7,515 bases of DNA. Origin: Tepidimonas sp. (GTDB lineage Bacteria; Pseudomonadota; Gammaproteobacteria; Burkholderiales; Burkholderiaceae_C). The notes under the pieces are model-generated. The model was given only the letters and a program-made list of their open reading frames with translations. It did not search any database and was not told where the DNA came from. Positions within the stretch are counted from its first letter, which is position 1. Each line of letters opens with the position of its first letter. Positions 1-6,330 of the stretch are shown piece by piece. The translations under genes and the position numbers were made by a program. Where the stretch lies: NCBI GenBank assembly GCA_025054905.1, contig JANWZF010000183.1, positions 1-7,515 on the forward strand, written 5' to 3'.

Positions 1-1173
1 CAGTTCGAACTGCTCAAGACCGAAGGCCTGGCCCGCCGCGGCCGCCTGACCCTCAACCACGGTGTGGTCGAGACCCCCGTGTTCATGCCGGTGGGCACCT
101 ACGGCACCGTCAAGGGGGTCACGCCGCGCAGCCTGCAGGAGATGGGGGCCCAGATCATCCTGGGCAACACCTTTCACCTGTGGCTGCGCCCGGGCCTGGA
201 GGTCATCCGCGCCTTCGGCGGCCTGCACGGCTTTGAGCAGTGGCACCAACCGATCCTGACCGACTCCGGCGGGTTTCAGGTCTGGTCGCTGGGCCCGATG
301 CGCAAAATCACCGAGGAAGGGGTGCACTTTGCCTCCCCGGTCAACGGTGACAAGCTGTTTTTGTCGCCCGAGGTGAGCATGCAGATCCAAACCGCGCTCA
401 ACAGCGACATCGTCATGCAGCTGGATGAGTGCACGCCGTACTGGCAGGGCGACCAGGCCAGCGGGCACGTCACCACCGAGGCCGAGGCGCGCGCCAGCAT
501 GGAGCTGAGCCTGCGCTGGGCCCAGCGTAGCAAGGCCGAGTTCGAGCGGCTCGGCAACCCCAACGCGCTGTTTGGCATCGTGCAGGGTGGCATGTTCGAG
601 CACCTGCGGCAAGCGTCGCTGGAGGCGCTGGTGGCGATGGACTTCGACGGCTACGCCATCGGGGGGGTGAGCGTGGGCGAACCCAAGGAGGAGATGCGCC
701 GCATCCTGGCGCACACGCCGCAGCGGCTGCCCGCCCACAAGCCGCGCTACCTGATGGGGGTAGGCACGCCGGAGGATCTGGTGGAAGGCGTGGCCTGCGG
801 CGTGGACATGTTCGACTGCGTGATGCCCACGCGCAACGCGCGCAACGGCACCTACTTCACGCGCTACGGCGACCTGAAAATCCGCAACGCCCGCTACAAG
901 ACGGATCCGCTGCCGATCGACCCCAGCTGCACCTGCTACGCCTGCGCGGGCACCAGCGGCGTGAGCTGGAACGACGGCGAGCGCGCGGGCTTCTCGCGCG
1001 CTTACCTGCACCATCTGGACCGCTGCGGCGAAATGCTGGCGCCGATGCTGGCCACGGTCCACAACCTGCACTATTACCTCAACCTGATGCGCGAGATCCG
1101 CGCCGCGCTGGAGGCCGGCAGCTTCGCGGCCTTGCGCCAGCGCTTCGCGGCCGAGCGCGCGCGGGGGGTTTAG
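1..1173 (+). CDS. tgt: queuine tRNA-ribosyltransferase (tRNA-guanine transglycosylase), 5' end cut by window edge
   Basis: Exchanges guanine-34 of tRNAs with GUN anticodons (Asp, Asn, His, Tyr) for preQ1, a cytoplasmic step of queuosine synthesis. The frame is open from base 1, where QFEL matches about residue 3 of E. coli Tgt, so only a few N-terminal codons are missing; 390 residues are visible. Counting from base 1, the proton-shuttle Asp is D88 in LTDSGGFQ. The nucleophile is D272 in MFDCVMPTRNARNG. GGVSVGE keeps the Val that marks preQ1-using bacterial enzymes rather than the eukaryotic Gly. The zinc site is C310, C312, C315 and H354 (TVHNLHYY). Between C315 and the conserved SRAYLHH there are about 13 more residues than in E. 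coli (see findings). The stop TAG overlaps the stop of the convergent ftsH-like gene by 4 nt. The GTG at 64 lies inside the conserved core and is not the real start. Confidence 0.97.
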   Translation, partial: QFELLKTEGLARRGRLTLNHGVVETPVFMPVGTYGTVKGVTPRSLQEMGAQIILGNTFHLWLRPGLEVIRAFGGLHGFEQWHQPILTDSGGFQVWSLGPMRKITEEGVHFASPVNGDKLFLSPEVSMQIQTALNSDIVMQLDECTPYWQGDQASGHVTTEAEARASMELSLRWAQRSKAEFERLGNPNALFGIVQGGMFEHLRQASLEALVAMDFDGYAIGGVSVGEPKEEMRRILAHTPQRLPAHKPRYLMGVGTPEDLVEGVACGVDMFDCVMPTRNARNGTYFTRYGDLKIRNARYKTDPLPIDPSCTCYACAGTSGVSWNDGERAGFSRAYLHHLDRCGEMLAPMLATVHNLHYYLNLMREIRAALEAGSFAALRQRFAAERARGV

Positions 1174-3017
1174 CCGGCCGCGCGCGCCGGGTTGGCGTCG
1201 GCCCGCACCTCGGCGGTCAGTTCGGCCAGTTGGGTCTCATCCAACGTCTCGCGTTGCAGCAGCGCCTGCGCGCAGCGATCCAGCACCGCGCGGTGGCGCT
1301 GCAGGATCGCGCAGGCACGCTCGAACGCCTGCATGACAATCTGGCGCACCGCCTCGTCGATGCGCGCCTGCGTCTCGGGGCTGCGTGGGCAGCCCCCGGC
1401 GCTCAGTCCCGGCACGTCGAGAAACTGCGGGCGCTGCGCCTCGTAGGCGATGTAGCCGAGCGACTCGTCCATCCCGTAGCGCATCACCATGTCGCGCGCG
1501 ATGTCGGTGACCTTGGCGATGTCGTCGGCCGCGCCGGTGGACAGATGCCCGAAGACGAGCTTTTCGGCGGCGCGCCCCCCCAGCAGCACCATGATCTTGC
1601 GCTCCAGTTCCTCGCGCGTCATCAGGTAGCGGTCTTCGGTGGGACGCTGGATCGTGTAGCCCAGGGCACCGATGCCACGCGGGATGATGGAGACCTTGTG
1701 CACCGGATCGCTGCCCGGCAGGGCCAGCGCTACCAGCGCGTGGCCCATTTCGTGGTAGGCGACGATTTCACGCTCCCGCGGGTTGAGCAGCCGGTTTTTC
1801 TTCTCCAGCCCGGCCACGATGCGCTCAATGGCGGCGGTGAAGTCCTGCAGCGCCACCGCCTCGGCACCACGGCGCGTGGCCGCCAGCGCCGCCTCGTTGC
1901 ACAGATTGGCCAGGTCGGCCCCCGAAAAGCCCGGCGTCAACGCGGCGATCTGCTCCAGATCGACGTCGGCGGCCAGCTTCAGACGGCGCGCGTGCACGCG
2001 CAGAATCTGCACACGGCCGGCCTTGTCGGGCCGATCCACCAGCACCTGGCGGTCGAAGCGTCCGGCCCGCAGCAGCGCTGGATCGAGGATCTCGGGCCGG
2101 TTGGTGGCCGCCAGCAGCACCAGCCCGGTGGCGCTGTCAAAGCCGTCCAGTTCCACCAACAGCTGGTTGAGGGTTTGTTCGCGCTCGTCGTGCCCGCCGA
2201 TCGGCCCGCCCGCGCCACGGGCACGACCCAGCGCGTCCAGCTCGTCGATGAAGATGATGGCCGGGGCCTTGGCGCGCGCCTGCTCGAACAGGTCACGCAC
2301 GCGCGCAGCTCCCACGCCGACGAACATTTCGACGAATTCGCTGCCGCTGATGCTGAAAAACGGCACCCCGGCCTCGCCGGCCACCGCCTTGGCCAGCAGG
2401 GTCTTGCCCGTACCCGGCGGCCCCACCAGCAGCACGCCCTTGGGCGCGCGCGCGCCCAGCCGGCCGTAGCCTTGCGGGTCCTTCAGGAAGGCCACGATTT
2501 CCTGCAACTCGGCCTTGGCCTCGTCCACCCCTGCCACGTCGGCAAAGGTCACCCCCGTGTCGTGTTCCACATACACCTTGGCGCGGCTTTTGCCCAGGCT
2601 CATGAAGCCACCCATGCCCTGGCGCTCCAGCACGCGGCGCACGACAAAAAACCACAAGGCAAAAAACACCAACGCCGGCACCACCCACGACAGCAGGTCG
2701 CGCAGCCAGGTGTTTTCCACCACGCGCGTGTAGGGCACTTCGAAGCGGCTCAGGCGCTCAGCCAGCTGCGGCTCGACCCGGTTGGCCACGATGACCGACT
2801 TGCCCCCGGGCTCGGGCGTCTTCAGCCGGCCGGTGATCGTGGTCTCACCCACGATGACCTCGGCCACCTTGCCCTCGGCCAGGGCCTGCTCGAAGGCGCT
2901 GTAGGGCACCGGCTCGACGGTACGCGCGGTCTGCCAGAGGTTTTGCATCCACAGCAGCAACAGCAGCGCCAGCATCCAGTAGCCGACGTTCCAGGAGGTT
3001 TTCGGATCGGGCTTCAT
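1170..3017 (-). CDS. ftsH: FtsH-family ATP-dependent membrane zinc metalloprotease, probably a second (non-housekeeping) paralogue
   Basis: Membrane-anchored AAA+ protease that unfolds and degrades membrane and cytosolic proteins; the family works as a hexamer. It has 615 residues against 644 in E. coli. Order: TM1 about 11-29, periplasmic domain about 30-107, TM2 about 108-127, AAA+ module, then M41 peptidase. Visible motifs are Walker A GPPGTGKT (199-206), Walker B IIFIDE (254-259), pore loop MFVGVG (231-236), second region of homology with Arg fingers R317 and R320, zinc motif HEMGH (422-426) and third zinc ligand D499. All catalytic residues are present, so it should be active. ATG is preceded by GGGAGAG, and the gene follows cbpM by 36 nt on the same strand. 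Housekeeping betaproteobacterial ftsH normally sits beside rlmE and folP. This context and the shorter, different C-terminal tail suggest a stress-related paralogue. Family is certain; paralogue status is inferred. Confidence 0.96.
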   Translation of the reverse strand: MKPDPKTSWNVGYWMLALLLLLWMQNLWQTARTVEPVPYSAFEQALAEGKVAEVIVGETTITGRLKTPEPGGKSVIVANRVEPQLAERLSRFEVPYTRVVENTWLRDLLSWVVPALVFFALWFFVVRRVLERQGMGGFMSLGKSRAKVYVEHDTGVTFADVAGVDEAKAELQEIVAFLKDPQGYGRLGARAPKGVLLVGPPGTGKTLLAKAVAGEAGVPFFSISGSEFVEMFVGVGAARVRDLFEQARAKAPAIIFIDELDALGRARGAGGPIGGHDEREQTLNQLLVELDGFDSATGLVLLAATNRPEILDPALLRAGRFDRQVLVDRPDKAGRVQILRVHARRLKLAADVDLEQIAALTPGFSGADLANLCNEAALAATRRGAEAVALQDFTAAIERIVAGLEKKNRLLNPREREIVAYHEMGHALVALALPGSDPVHKVSIIPRGIGALGYTIQRPTEDRYLMTREELERKIMVLLGGRAAEKLVFGHLSTGAADDIAKVTDIARDMVMRYGMDESLGYIAYEAQRPQFLDVPGLSAGGCPRSPETQARIDEAVRQIVMQAFERACAILQRHRAVLDRCAQALLQRETLDETQLAELTAEVRADANPARAAG

Positions 3018-3024
3018 GCCTGGG

Positions 3025-3031
3025 CTCTCCC
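3025..3031 (-). promoter_or_regulatory. ribosome binding site of the ftsH-like gene
   Basis: The minus strand reads GGGAGAG, with 7 nt between it and the ATG at 3017-3015 (9 nt from the GGAG core). This supports independent initiation of ftsH after the 36-nt gap behind cbpM. Confidence 0.7.
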
Positions 3032-3053
3032 AAAGGTCGGGGGGCGTTTGATC

Positions 3054-3347
3054 TCAACCGCCCAAGCGGCGCAGCCGGGCGCGCAGGCGGTCGATTTCTT
3101 CTTCCAGATCAACCACCAGCGCGGCAAGCTCCGGATCGGCGTCGAAGTGGCGCTGCAGCCACGCCAGCCGCCGCACGCGCCGCAGGGTTGCCGCATCGAA
3201 CCCTCCGTCGCCGGGGGCGATCACCTGGCCAGCCTGCAGCGCGGCCTCCCACCACGAGGCCTCCACCCCGGCCGCGCGGCACAGGGCCTCGGCATCCAGC
3301 CCCGGGGCTTCCAGCGTCACCTCCACCCGCATCACGTCGAGTTTCAT
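3054..3347 (-). CDS. cbpM: chaperone modulator CbpM (MerR-like)
   Basis: A 97-residue protein matching the CbpM family, which binds the J-domain of CbpA and blocks its co-chaperone activity and, in E. coli, its DNA binding. The N-terminal half is a degenerate MerR-type helix-turn-helix (about residues 17-65, with CRAAGV, WWEAAL and FDAATLRRVRRLAWLQ). The C-terminal part is a charged helix, DLEEEIDRLRARLRRL, matching the end of E. coli CbpM (101 aa). The start is ATG at 3347-3345, which overlaps the TGA stop of cbpA as ATGA. A TTG two codons upstream (3353) was rejected because the Shine-Dalgarno GGAAAGGAG lies only 3 nt from it but 9 nt from the ATG. The position directly after cbpA matches the E. 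coli cbpAM pair. It is too short to be a full MerR regulator with an effector domain. Confidence 0.92.
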   Translation of the reverse strand: MKLDVMRVEVTLEAPGLDAEALCRAAGVEASWWEAALQAGQVIAPGDGGFDAATLRRVRRLAWLQRHFDADPELAALVVDLEEEIDRLRARLRRLGG

Positions 3348-4315
3348 GTCCAACGGCTCCTTTCCGCCTCAGCTGCGGCGACCTTGCGCGCATCGAAATC
3401 GGGCAACTCGGCGGCCATGCGCTCGTACAGCGCCTTGGCGCGCGGATCGTACGCACTGGGCAGCACCACGCGCAACTGCAGCTCCAGGTCGCCCGGCTCG
3501 CGCGCGGGCAGGCCCTTGCCACGCACCGTCAGCGTCTGGCCGCTCTGGCTGCCCGCTGGCACGCGCACCTTCAGCGTGCTGCCATCGGGCAACTCCACCG
3601 GCACCACCGCACCCAGCGCCGCCTCCCAAGGCGCCAGCGGCAGCTCGGTGATGAGCGTTTTGCCTTCGAGCCGGTAGCGCGGGTGCGGCCGGATCACCAC
3701 CTCCAGGTACAGATCCCCGGGCGGCTCTCCCGGTCCGCCCTGGCCTGCCAGACGGATCATCTGGCCGGGCCGCACCCCGGCCGGAATCTTGACCTCCAGC
3801 GTGCGCGTGCGCAGGCTCAGGTGGCCGCCCGCGTCGAGCTGCGGCACCTGCAGCGTCAGCGTATGGGTGCCGCCCCGCCAGGCCTCGGGCAGGTCCAACA
3901 CCACCTTGGCGTGGTGATCCTCCCCGCGGCGCCCCCCTGCGTGGTGGCCGCCCCGGGCTGCCGCGCGCGCACCGGCCATGTGCCCGAACAGCGCGCTGAA
4001 AAAGTCGCTGAACTCCTGCGCATCCATGCCCGGCGGTGCGCCGTGAAACTCGAAGCCGGCATCCCAGTCGGGCGGCGGGGTGAACGCCTGCCCCGCCCGG
4101 TGTCCCTGCGCCAGCCGGTCGTACGCAGCGCGCTTGTCCGGGTCGGACAACACGGCGTAGGCCTCGTTGACCTCGCTCATGCGCTGGGCCGCATCCGCCT
4201 CCTTGCTGACGTCCGGGTGATACTTGCGCGCCAGTTTGCGGTACGCTTTTTTGATGTCCTCGGCGCTGGCGTCGCGCGCCACTCCCAGCACCGCGTAGTA
4301 GTCCTTGAATTCCAC
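3344..4315 (-). CDS. cbpA: DnaJ-family class B co-chaperone CbpA
   Basis: J-domain protein that delivers substrates to DnaK and stimulates its ATPase; E. coli CbpA also binds curved DNA. It has 323 residues (E. coli 306). The J-domain spans residues 1-70, with the HPD motif at 33-35 and KKAYRKLARKYHPD. A Gly/Phe/His-rich linker covers about 71-132, including FSDFFSALFG and a His/Gly cluster at about 122-135. C-terminal beta-domains I and II follow at about 133-215 and 216-285, with a C-terminal dimerisation-like helix (ALYERMAAELPDF). There are no CxxCxGxG zinc repeats and no cysteines, so this is CbpA/DnaJ class B rather than DnaJ. The start is GTG at 4315-4313. An in-frame TAG at 4331-4333 rules out longer forms, and AAAGGA lies 5 nt upstream. 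It is followed by cbpM through an ATGA overlap and preceded by a heat-shock-type promoter. Confidence 0.94.
   Translation of the reverse strand: MEFKDYYAVLGVARDASAEDIKKAYRKLARKYHPDVSKEADAAQRMSEVNEAYAVLSDPDKRAAYDRLAQGHRAGQAFTPPPDWDAGFEFHGAPPGMDAQEFSDFFSALFGHMAGARAAARGGHHAGGRRGEDHHAKVVLDLPEAWRGGTHTLTLQVPQLDAGGHLSLRTRTLEVKIPAGVRPGQMIRLAGQGGPGEPPGDLYLEVVIRPHPRYRLEGKTLITELPLAPWEAALGAVVPVELPDGSTLKVRVPAGSQSGQTLTVRGKGLPAREPGDLELQLRVVLPSAYDPRAKALYERMAAELPDFDARKVAAAEAERSRWT
3357..3365 (-). promoter_or_regulatory. ribosome binding site that decides the cbpM start
   Basis: The minus strand reads GGAAAGGAG inside the last codons of cbpA, 9 nt before the ATG at 3347. It is too close (3 nt) to the alternative TTG at 3353. 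It gives cbpM strong initiation in addition to ATGA coupling with cbpA. Confidence 0.75.
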
Positions 4316-4320
4316 CGCCG

Positions 4321-4330
4321 TCCTTTCCCC
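4321..4330 (-). promoter_or_regulatory. ribosome binding site of cbpA
   Basis: The minus strand reads GGGGAAAGGA, ending 5 nt before the GTG start at 4315. Together with the upstream in-frame TAG it fixes the GTG start. Confidence 0.7.
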
Positions 4331-4349
4331 CTAACATCACCGCCCCATC

Positions 4350-4377
4350 AACTGGGGACACGGTCGGTGGCTTTCAA
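4350..4377 (-). promoter_or_regulatory. sigma-32 (RpoH) heat-shock promoter for cbpA-cbpM-ftsH
   Basis: The minus strand shows a -35 TTGAAA (4377-4372), a 14-nt spacer, and a -10 CCCCAGTT (4357-4350). The E. coli RpoH consensus is CTTGAAA, about 11-16 nt, CCCCATNT. Here only the first C of the -35 and one T of the -10 deviate. Transcription would start near 4343, giving a leader of roughly 28 nt that contains the cbpA ribosome binding site. No comparable sigma-70 -10 box sits at a 16-18 nt spacing. The match is read directly; its use by RpoH is inferred. Confidence 0.75.
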
Positions 4378-4386
4378 CCACCGGCC
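4362..4386 (-). terminator. stem-loop directly after the FIST gene stop (weak or attenuating terminator at best)
   Basis: Arms at 4386-4378 and 4370-4362 can pair in minus-strand RNA with 8 of 9 pairs (one C-A mismatch) around a 7-nt loop, TTGAAAG. The hairpin begins immediately after the TAA stop. It is followed by GTGTCCCC rather than a T-run, so it is not a typical intrinsic terminator. Its loop contains the -35 box of the cbpA promoter. A second small hairpin (CCCCA/TGGGG, 4343-4357) follows. Confidence 0.3.
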
Positions 4387-5646
4387 TTACTTCCCGTCAG
4401 CCACGAAGACGGTCAGCACCCCGGTGTAGCCGTACAGCCGGTGGTGCGCGATTTCCCCAGCCGCAAAAAATCCCAGCACCGGCACCTCACCCAGCGCCTG
4501 GCGCAGCAGCTGCCATTCGGCGTGGGGGCTGCCGAAGTGCGGCCCCCCACGCCCGTTGCAGCTGACGTAAATCGCGCCGGCCATGCGGGCCTGCGGATCC
4601 TGCAGCGCATCGATGTCCTCGGCCAACGCCTCGCGCACCTCGGCGCCGATGCGCAGCAGGTCGCTGCGTGCAGCCTGCACGTGGCGCTCGCACAGCGTCC
4701 AGCCCGCCCCCACCGGCAGCGGCTCGGCCACCACCAGGGCGCGTTGCGCCGGATCCAACCCCACCAGATGCCGCACCAGCACGTCTTCACCCAGACGCAG
4801 CGGCACCCGGCCCGCCATGGCCGGGGTCGAGGGCACCGTCGGCTCTGGGGCCACCCAGCCGACCAACACGCCGCGCAGTCGCGCCACGATCGCCCCCCAG
4901 TCCAGCCCCTGCAATCCCAGATCCTGCAGCACCACGTCCAGCGCCGGCCGGCCGTCCAGCGCTTGCACCCGATGGCCCTGCGCGGCCGTGACGCGCCGCA
5001 GCGGCGTGACGGCGCGCACCCCTTGCGTGACGCGCGCCACGATGCCCACATCGGGCGCCAACGCCACGCCGCTGACGCCGCCCTGAAACACCCCCTCAGC
5101 CGCAGCACGCCCTTGCCCGGCGATGCCCGCACGGCTGCTGCGCGCAATCTGCAGCGAGCCGGCCCGGCTGGCCACCAGGCCCCCGAACACATAATGGCCG
5201 AGCGTGCGCTCGGCCAACTCCTGGATCAGCTCGGGCAGCTCGGGCAGCGACGGATCGGCGTGCACCAGCGCGGTCTGCGCAACGAAGCCGTCTGGCCCCT
5301 GGGTAGGCGGCAGCGGTGCCACGCCGCTGAAGACGCGGTAGCGGTGCGGCGCCAGATCGCACAGCATCACCGCCACCCCGGGCTGGTCGAAATACTCCAC
5401 CCCGGCCGCCCCGATGGCCAGGCCCACCGCACCGCACCAGTCGGCCACCTGGGGTAGCTCAGCCTCGAAATGGGCCAGCAGCTCGTGCACGTGCGCGGCA
5501 TGATGGTCGGTGAGGTACAGCAGGCCCAACGGCCAGCTGTGCCCGGATTCGGCCGCCGCCATCTGGGCCCGCAGCTGTGCCAGCACGTGGTCAGCCGCCG
5601 CGCGCCACGGCCCATGGCCAGCATGGCCCAGCACGAAACGCTTCAT
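4387..5646 (-). CDS. FIST-domain (FIST_N + FIST_C) putative sensory protein
   Basis: A 419-residue cytoplasmic protein with no signal peptide or membrane helix. The FIST_N domain covers about residues 35-215, including LLYLTDHHAAHVHELL and YVFGGLVASRAG. FIST_C covers about 235-415 and ends with the family signature VSCNGRGG (361-368) followed by VPVLGFFAAGEI and LYGYTGVLTVF. FIST proteins are thought to bind small ligands, possibly amino acids, from genome-context studies; the exact function is unknown. Here there is no fused signalling domain, so output would have to go through a partner. The start is ATG at 5646-5644, overlapping the phaM TGA stop as ATGA. No Shine-Dalgarno is visible there, which fits translational coupling. 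The reading frame continues 57 codons further upstream, but that stretch is Pro/Gly/Arg-rich shadow of phaM. Confidence 0.88.
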   Translation of the reverse strand: MKRFVLGHAGHGPWRAAADHVLAQLRAQMAAAESGHSWPLGLLYLTDHHAAHVHELLAHFEAELPQVADWCGAVGLAIGAAGVEYFDQPGVAVMLCDLAPHRYRVFSGVAPLPPTQGPDGFVAQTALVHADPSLPELPELIQELAERTLGHYVFGGLVASRAGSLQIARSSRAGIAGQGRAAAEGVFQGGVSGVALAPDVGIVARVTQGVRAVTPLRRVTAAQGHRVQALDGRPALDVVLQDLGLQGLDWGAIVARLRGVLVGWVAPEPTVPSTPAMAGRVPLRLGEDVLVRHLVGLDPAQRALVVAEPLPVGAGWTLCERHVQAARSDLLRIGAEVREALAEDIDALQDPQARMAGAIYVSCNGRGGPHFGSPHAEWQLLRQALGEVPVLGFFAAGEIAHHRLYGYTGVLTVFVADGK

Positions 5647-6230
5647 GGCCGTCGGCGCCGCACCGGTTTGCCCGCGGCCGTGGCACCGCTGCCCGGCGCC
5701 TGGGCCGGCTGCGGCGCGGCAGCCGCCGGTGGGGATGCTGGTTCGGGGGCTGGGCGTGCCAAGTCCTGCATGGTTTGCGCCGCAATGGCCTGAAACTGCT
5801 CGGTGACCGCGCGCCACCAGCGCACCGGATCGACCGCCGCCGCTGCGTCCGACTCAGCCGCAGCGGTGTTGTCCGCGTTGGCCCCCGCCGGCGTGGCCCC
5901 CGCGTCGCTTGTACCCCCGGTCGGCTGCAGGCTGACGTTGAGCGAGCGCAGCGCGGCCAACGTCATGCGCTGCACCTCCAGGGCCTGGATCGTGGCCTGC
6001 AGGGCACGGGCGTTTTGCTCCAGCCAGAAATGCACGGCCTTGAGGTCGCGGATACGGCGCTGCAATTCCTCCACGTCCAGCACCGGCGCCACCCATGGCG
6101 CCCACGGCGCGCCCGCGTCCCCGCTGGCTGGCGCCCCCGTGGCCAAGCCCTGCAGGTAGGCCCATCCGGGGATGAAACGCGTGTAGGGTGCCCAAGCCTG
6201 CTGCCAGGCACTGAAATCGGGGGAGGTCAT
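5643..6230 (-). CDS. phaM: PhaM-family polyhydroxyalkanoate granule regulatory protein
   Basis: A 195-residue protein with the PhaM core: LDVEELQRRIRDLKAV (51-66), followed by a helix, FWLEQNARALQATIQALEVQ, running to about residue 100. In Cupriavidus necator PhaM activates PHA synthase PhaC, sits on granules, and ties granules to the nucleoid through a C-terminal AKKP-type basic region. Here the N-terminus is Trp/Pro-rich (FSAWQQAWAPY). The middle is Ala-rich, with WWRAVTEQFQAIAAQ at 138-152. The C-terminus is a Pro/Ala linker ending in GKPVRRRRP; no lysine-rich repeats are present. The start is ATG at 6230-6228, with GCAGGAG 9 nt upstream. A frame extension to 6356 was rejected as non-conserved and without a ribosome binding site. 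It heads a pair with the FIST gene. No phaC, phaP or phaR lies in the window. Confidence 0.86.
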   Translation of the reverse strand: MTSPDFSAWQQAWAPYTRFIPGWAYLQGLATGAPASGDAGAPWAPWVAPVLDVEELQRRIRDLKAVHFWLEQNARALQATIQALEVQRMTLAALRSLNVSLQPTGGTSDAGATPAGANADNTAAAESDAAAAVDPVRWWRAVTEQFQAIAAQTMQDLARPAPEPASPPAAAAPQPAQAPGSGATAAGKPVRRRRP

Positions 6231-6239
6231 CGCGCAAGA

Positions 6240-6246
6240 CTCCTGC
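6240..6246 (-). promoter_or_regulatory. ribosome binding site that decides the phaM start
   Basis: The minus strand reads GCAGGAG, 9 nt before the ATG at 6230-6228. It sets the start of phaM at MTSPDFSAW rather than further upstream. Confidence 0.75.
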
Positions 6247-6273
6247 GGCAAGCCGATCAGCGTTGCCGCTAGC

Positions 6274-6302
6274 ATGCCACAGTCGGCGTTGATCGGGGTC
6301 AA
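6274..6302 (-). promoter_or_regulatory. candidate sigma-70 promoter for phaM-FIST
   Basis: The minus strand shows TTGACC (6302-6297, 5 of 6 to consensus), a 17-nt spacer and TGGCAT (6279-6274, only 3 of 6). Spacing and -35 are good; the -10 is poor. It would give a leader of about 35-40 nt. Tentative. Confidence 0.35.
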
Positions 6303-6330
6303 ACCGTGCGTGGCCGTGCCTGCTTTCCCC

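Noticed and set aside
2640..2670. A-rich patch (ACGACAAAAAACC, GGCAAAAAACACC) considered as a regulatory or foreign segment
   Set aside because: It encodes the second membrane helix of FtsH (FALWFFVV); the A/T bias comes from Phe codons on the minus strand.
1230..3677. 815-codon open frame on the plus strand opposite ftsH, cbpM and part of cbpA
   Set aside because: Its translation is His/Gln/Arg/Gly-rich without recognisable domains and lies antisense to three clear genes. Long antisense frames are expected from GC-rich codon use.
3188..4429. 413-codon plus-strand frame opposite cbpA
   Set aside because: Low-complexity His/Arg/Pro product with no family signature; antisense to an obvious CbpA.
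4441..5457. 338-codon plus-strand frame opposite the FIST gene
   Set aside because: His/Gln/Arg-rich shadow frame; the minus-strand frame has clear FIST domain motifs.
5647..5817. 57-codon N-terminal extension of the FIST gene
   Set aside because: Low-complexity shadow of phaM with no ribosome binding site; the ATGA start at 5646 matches the family start.
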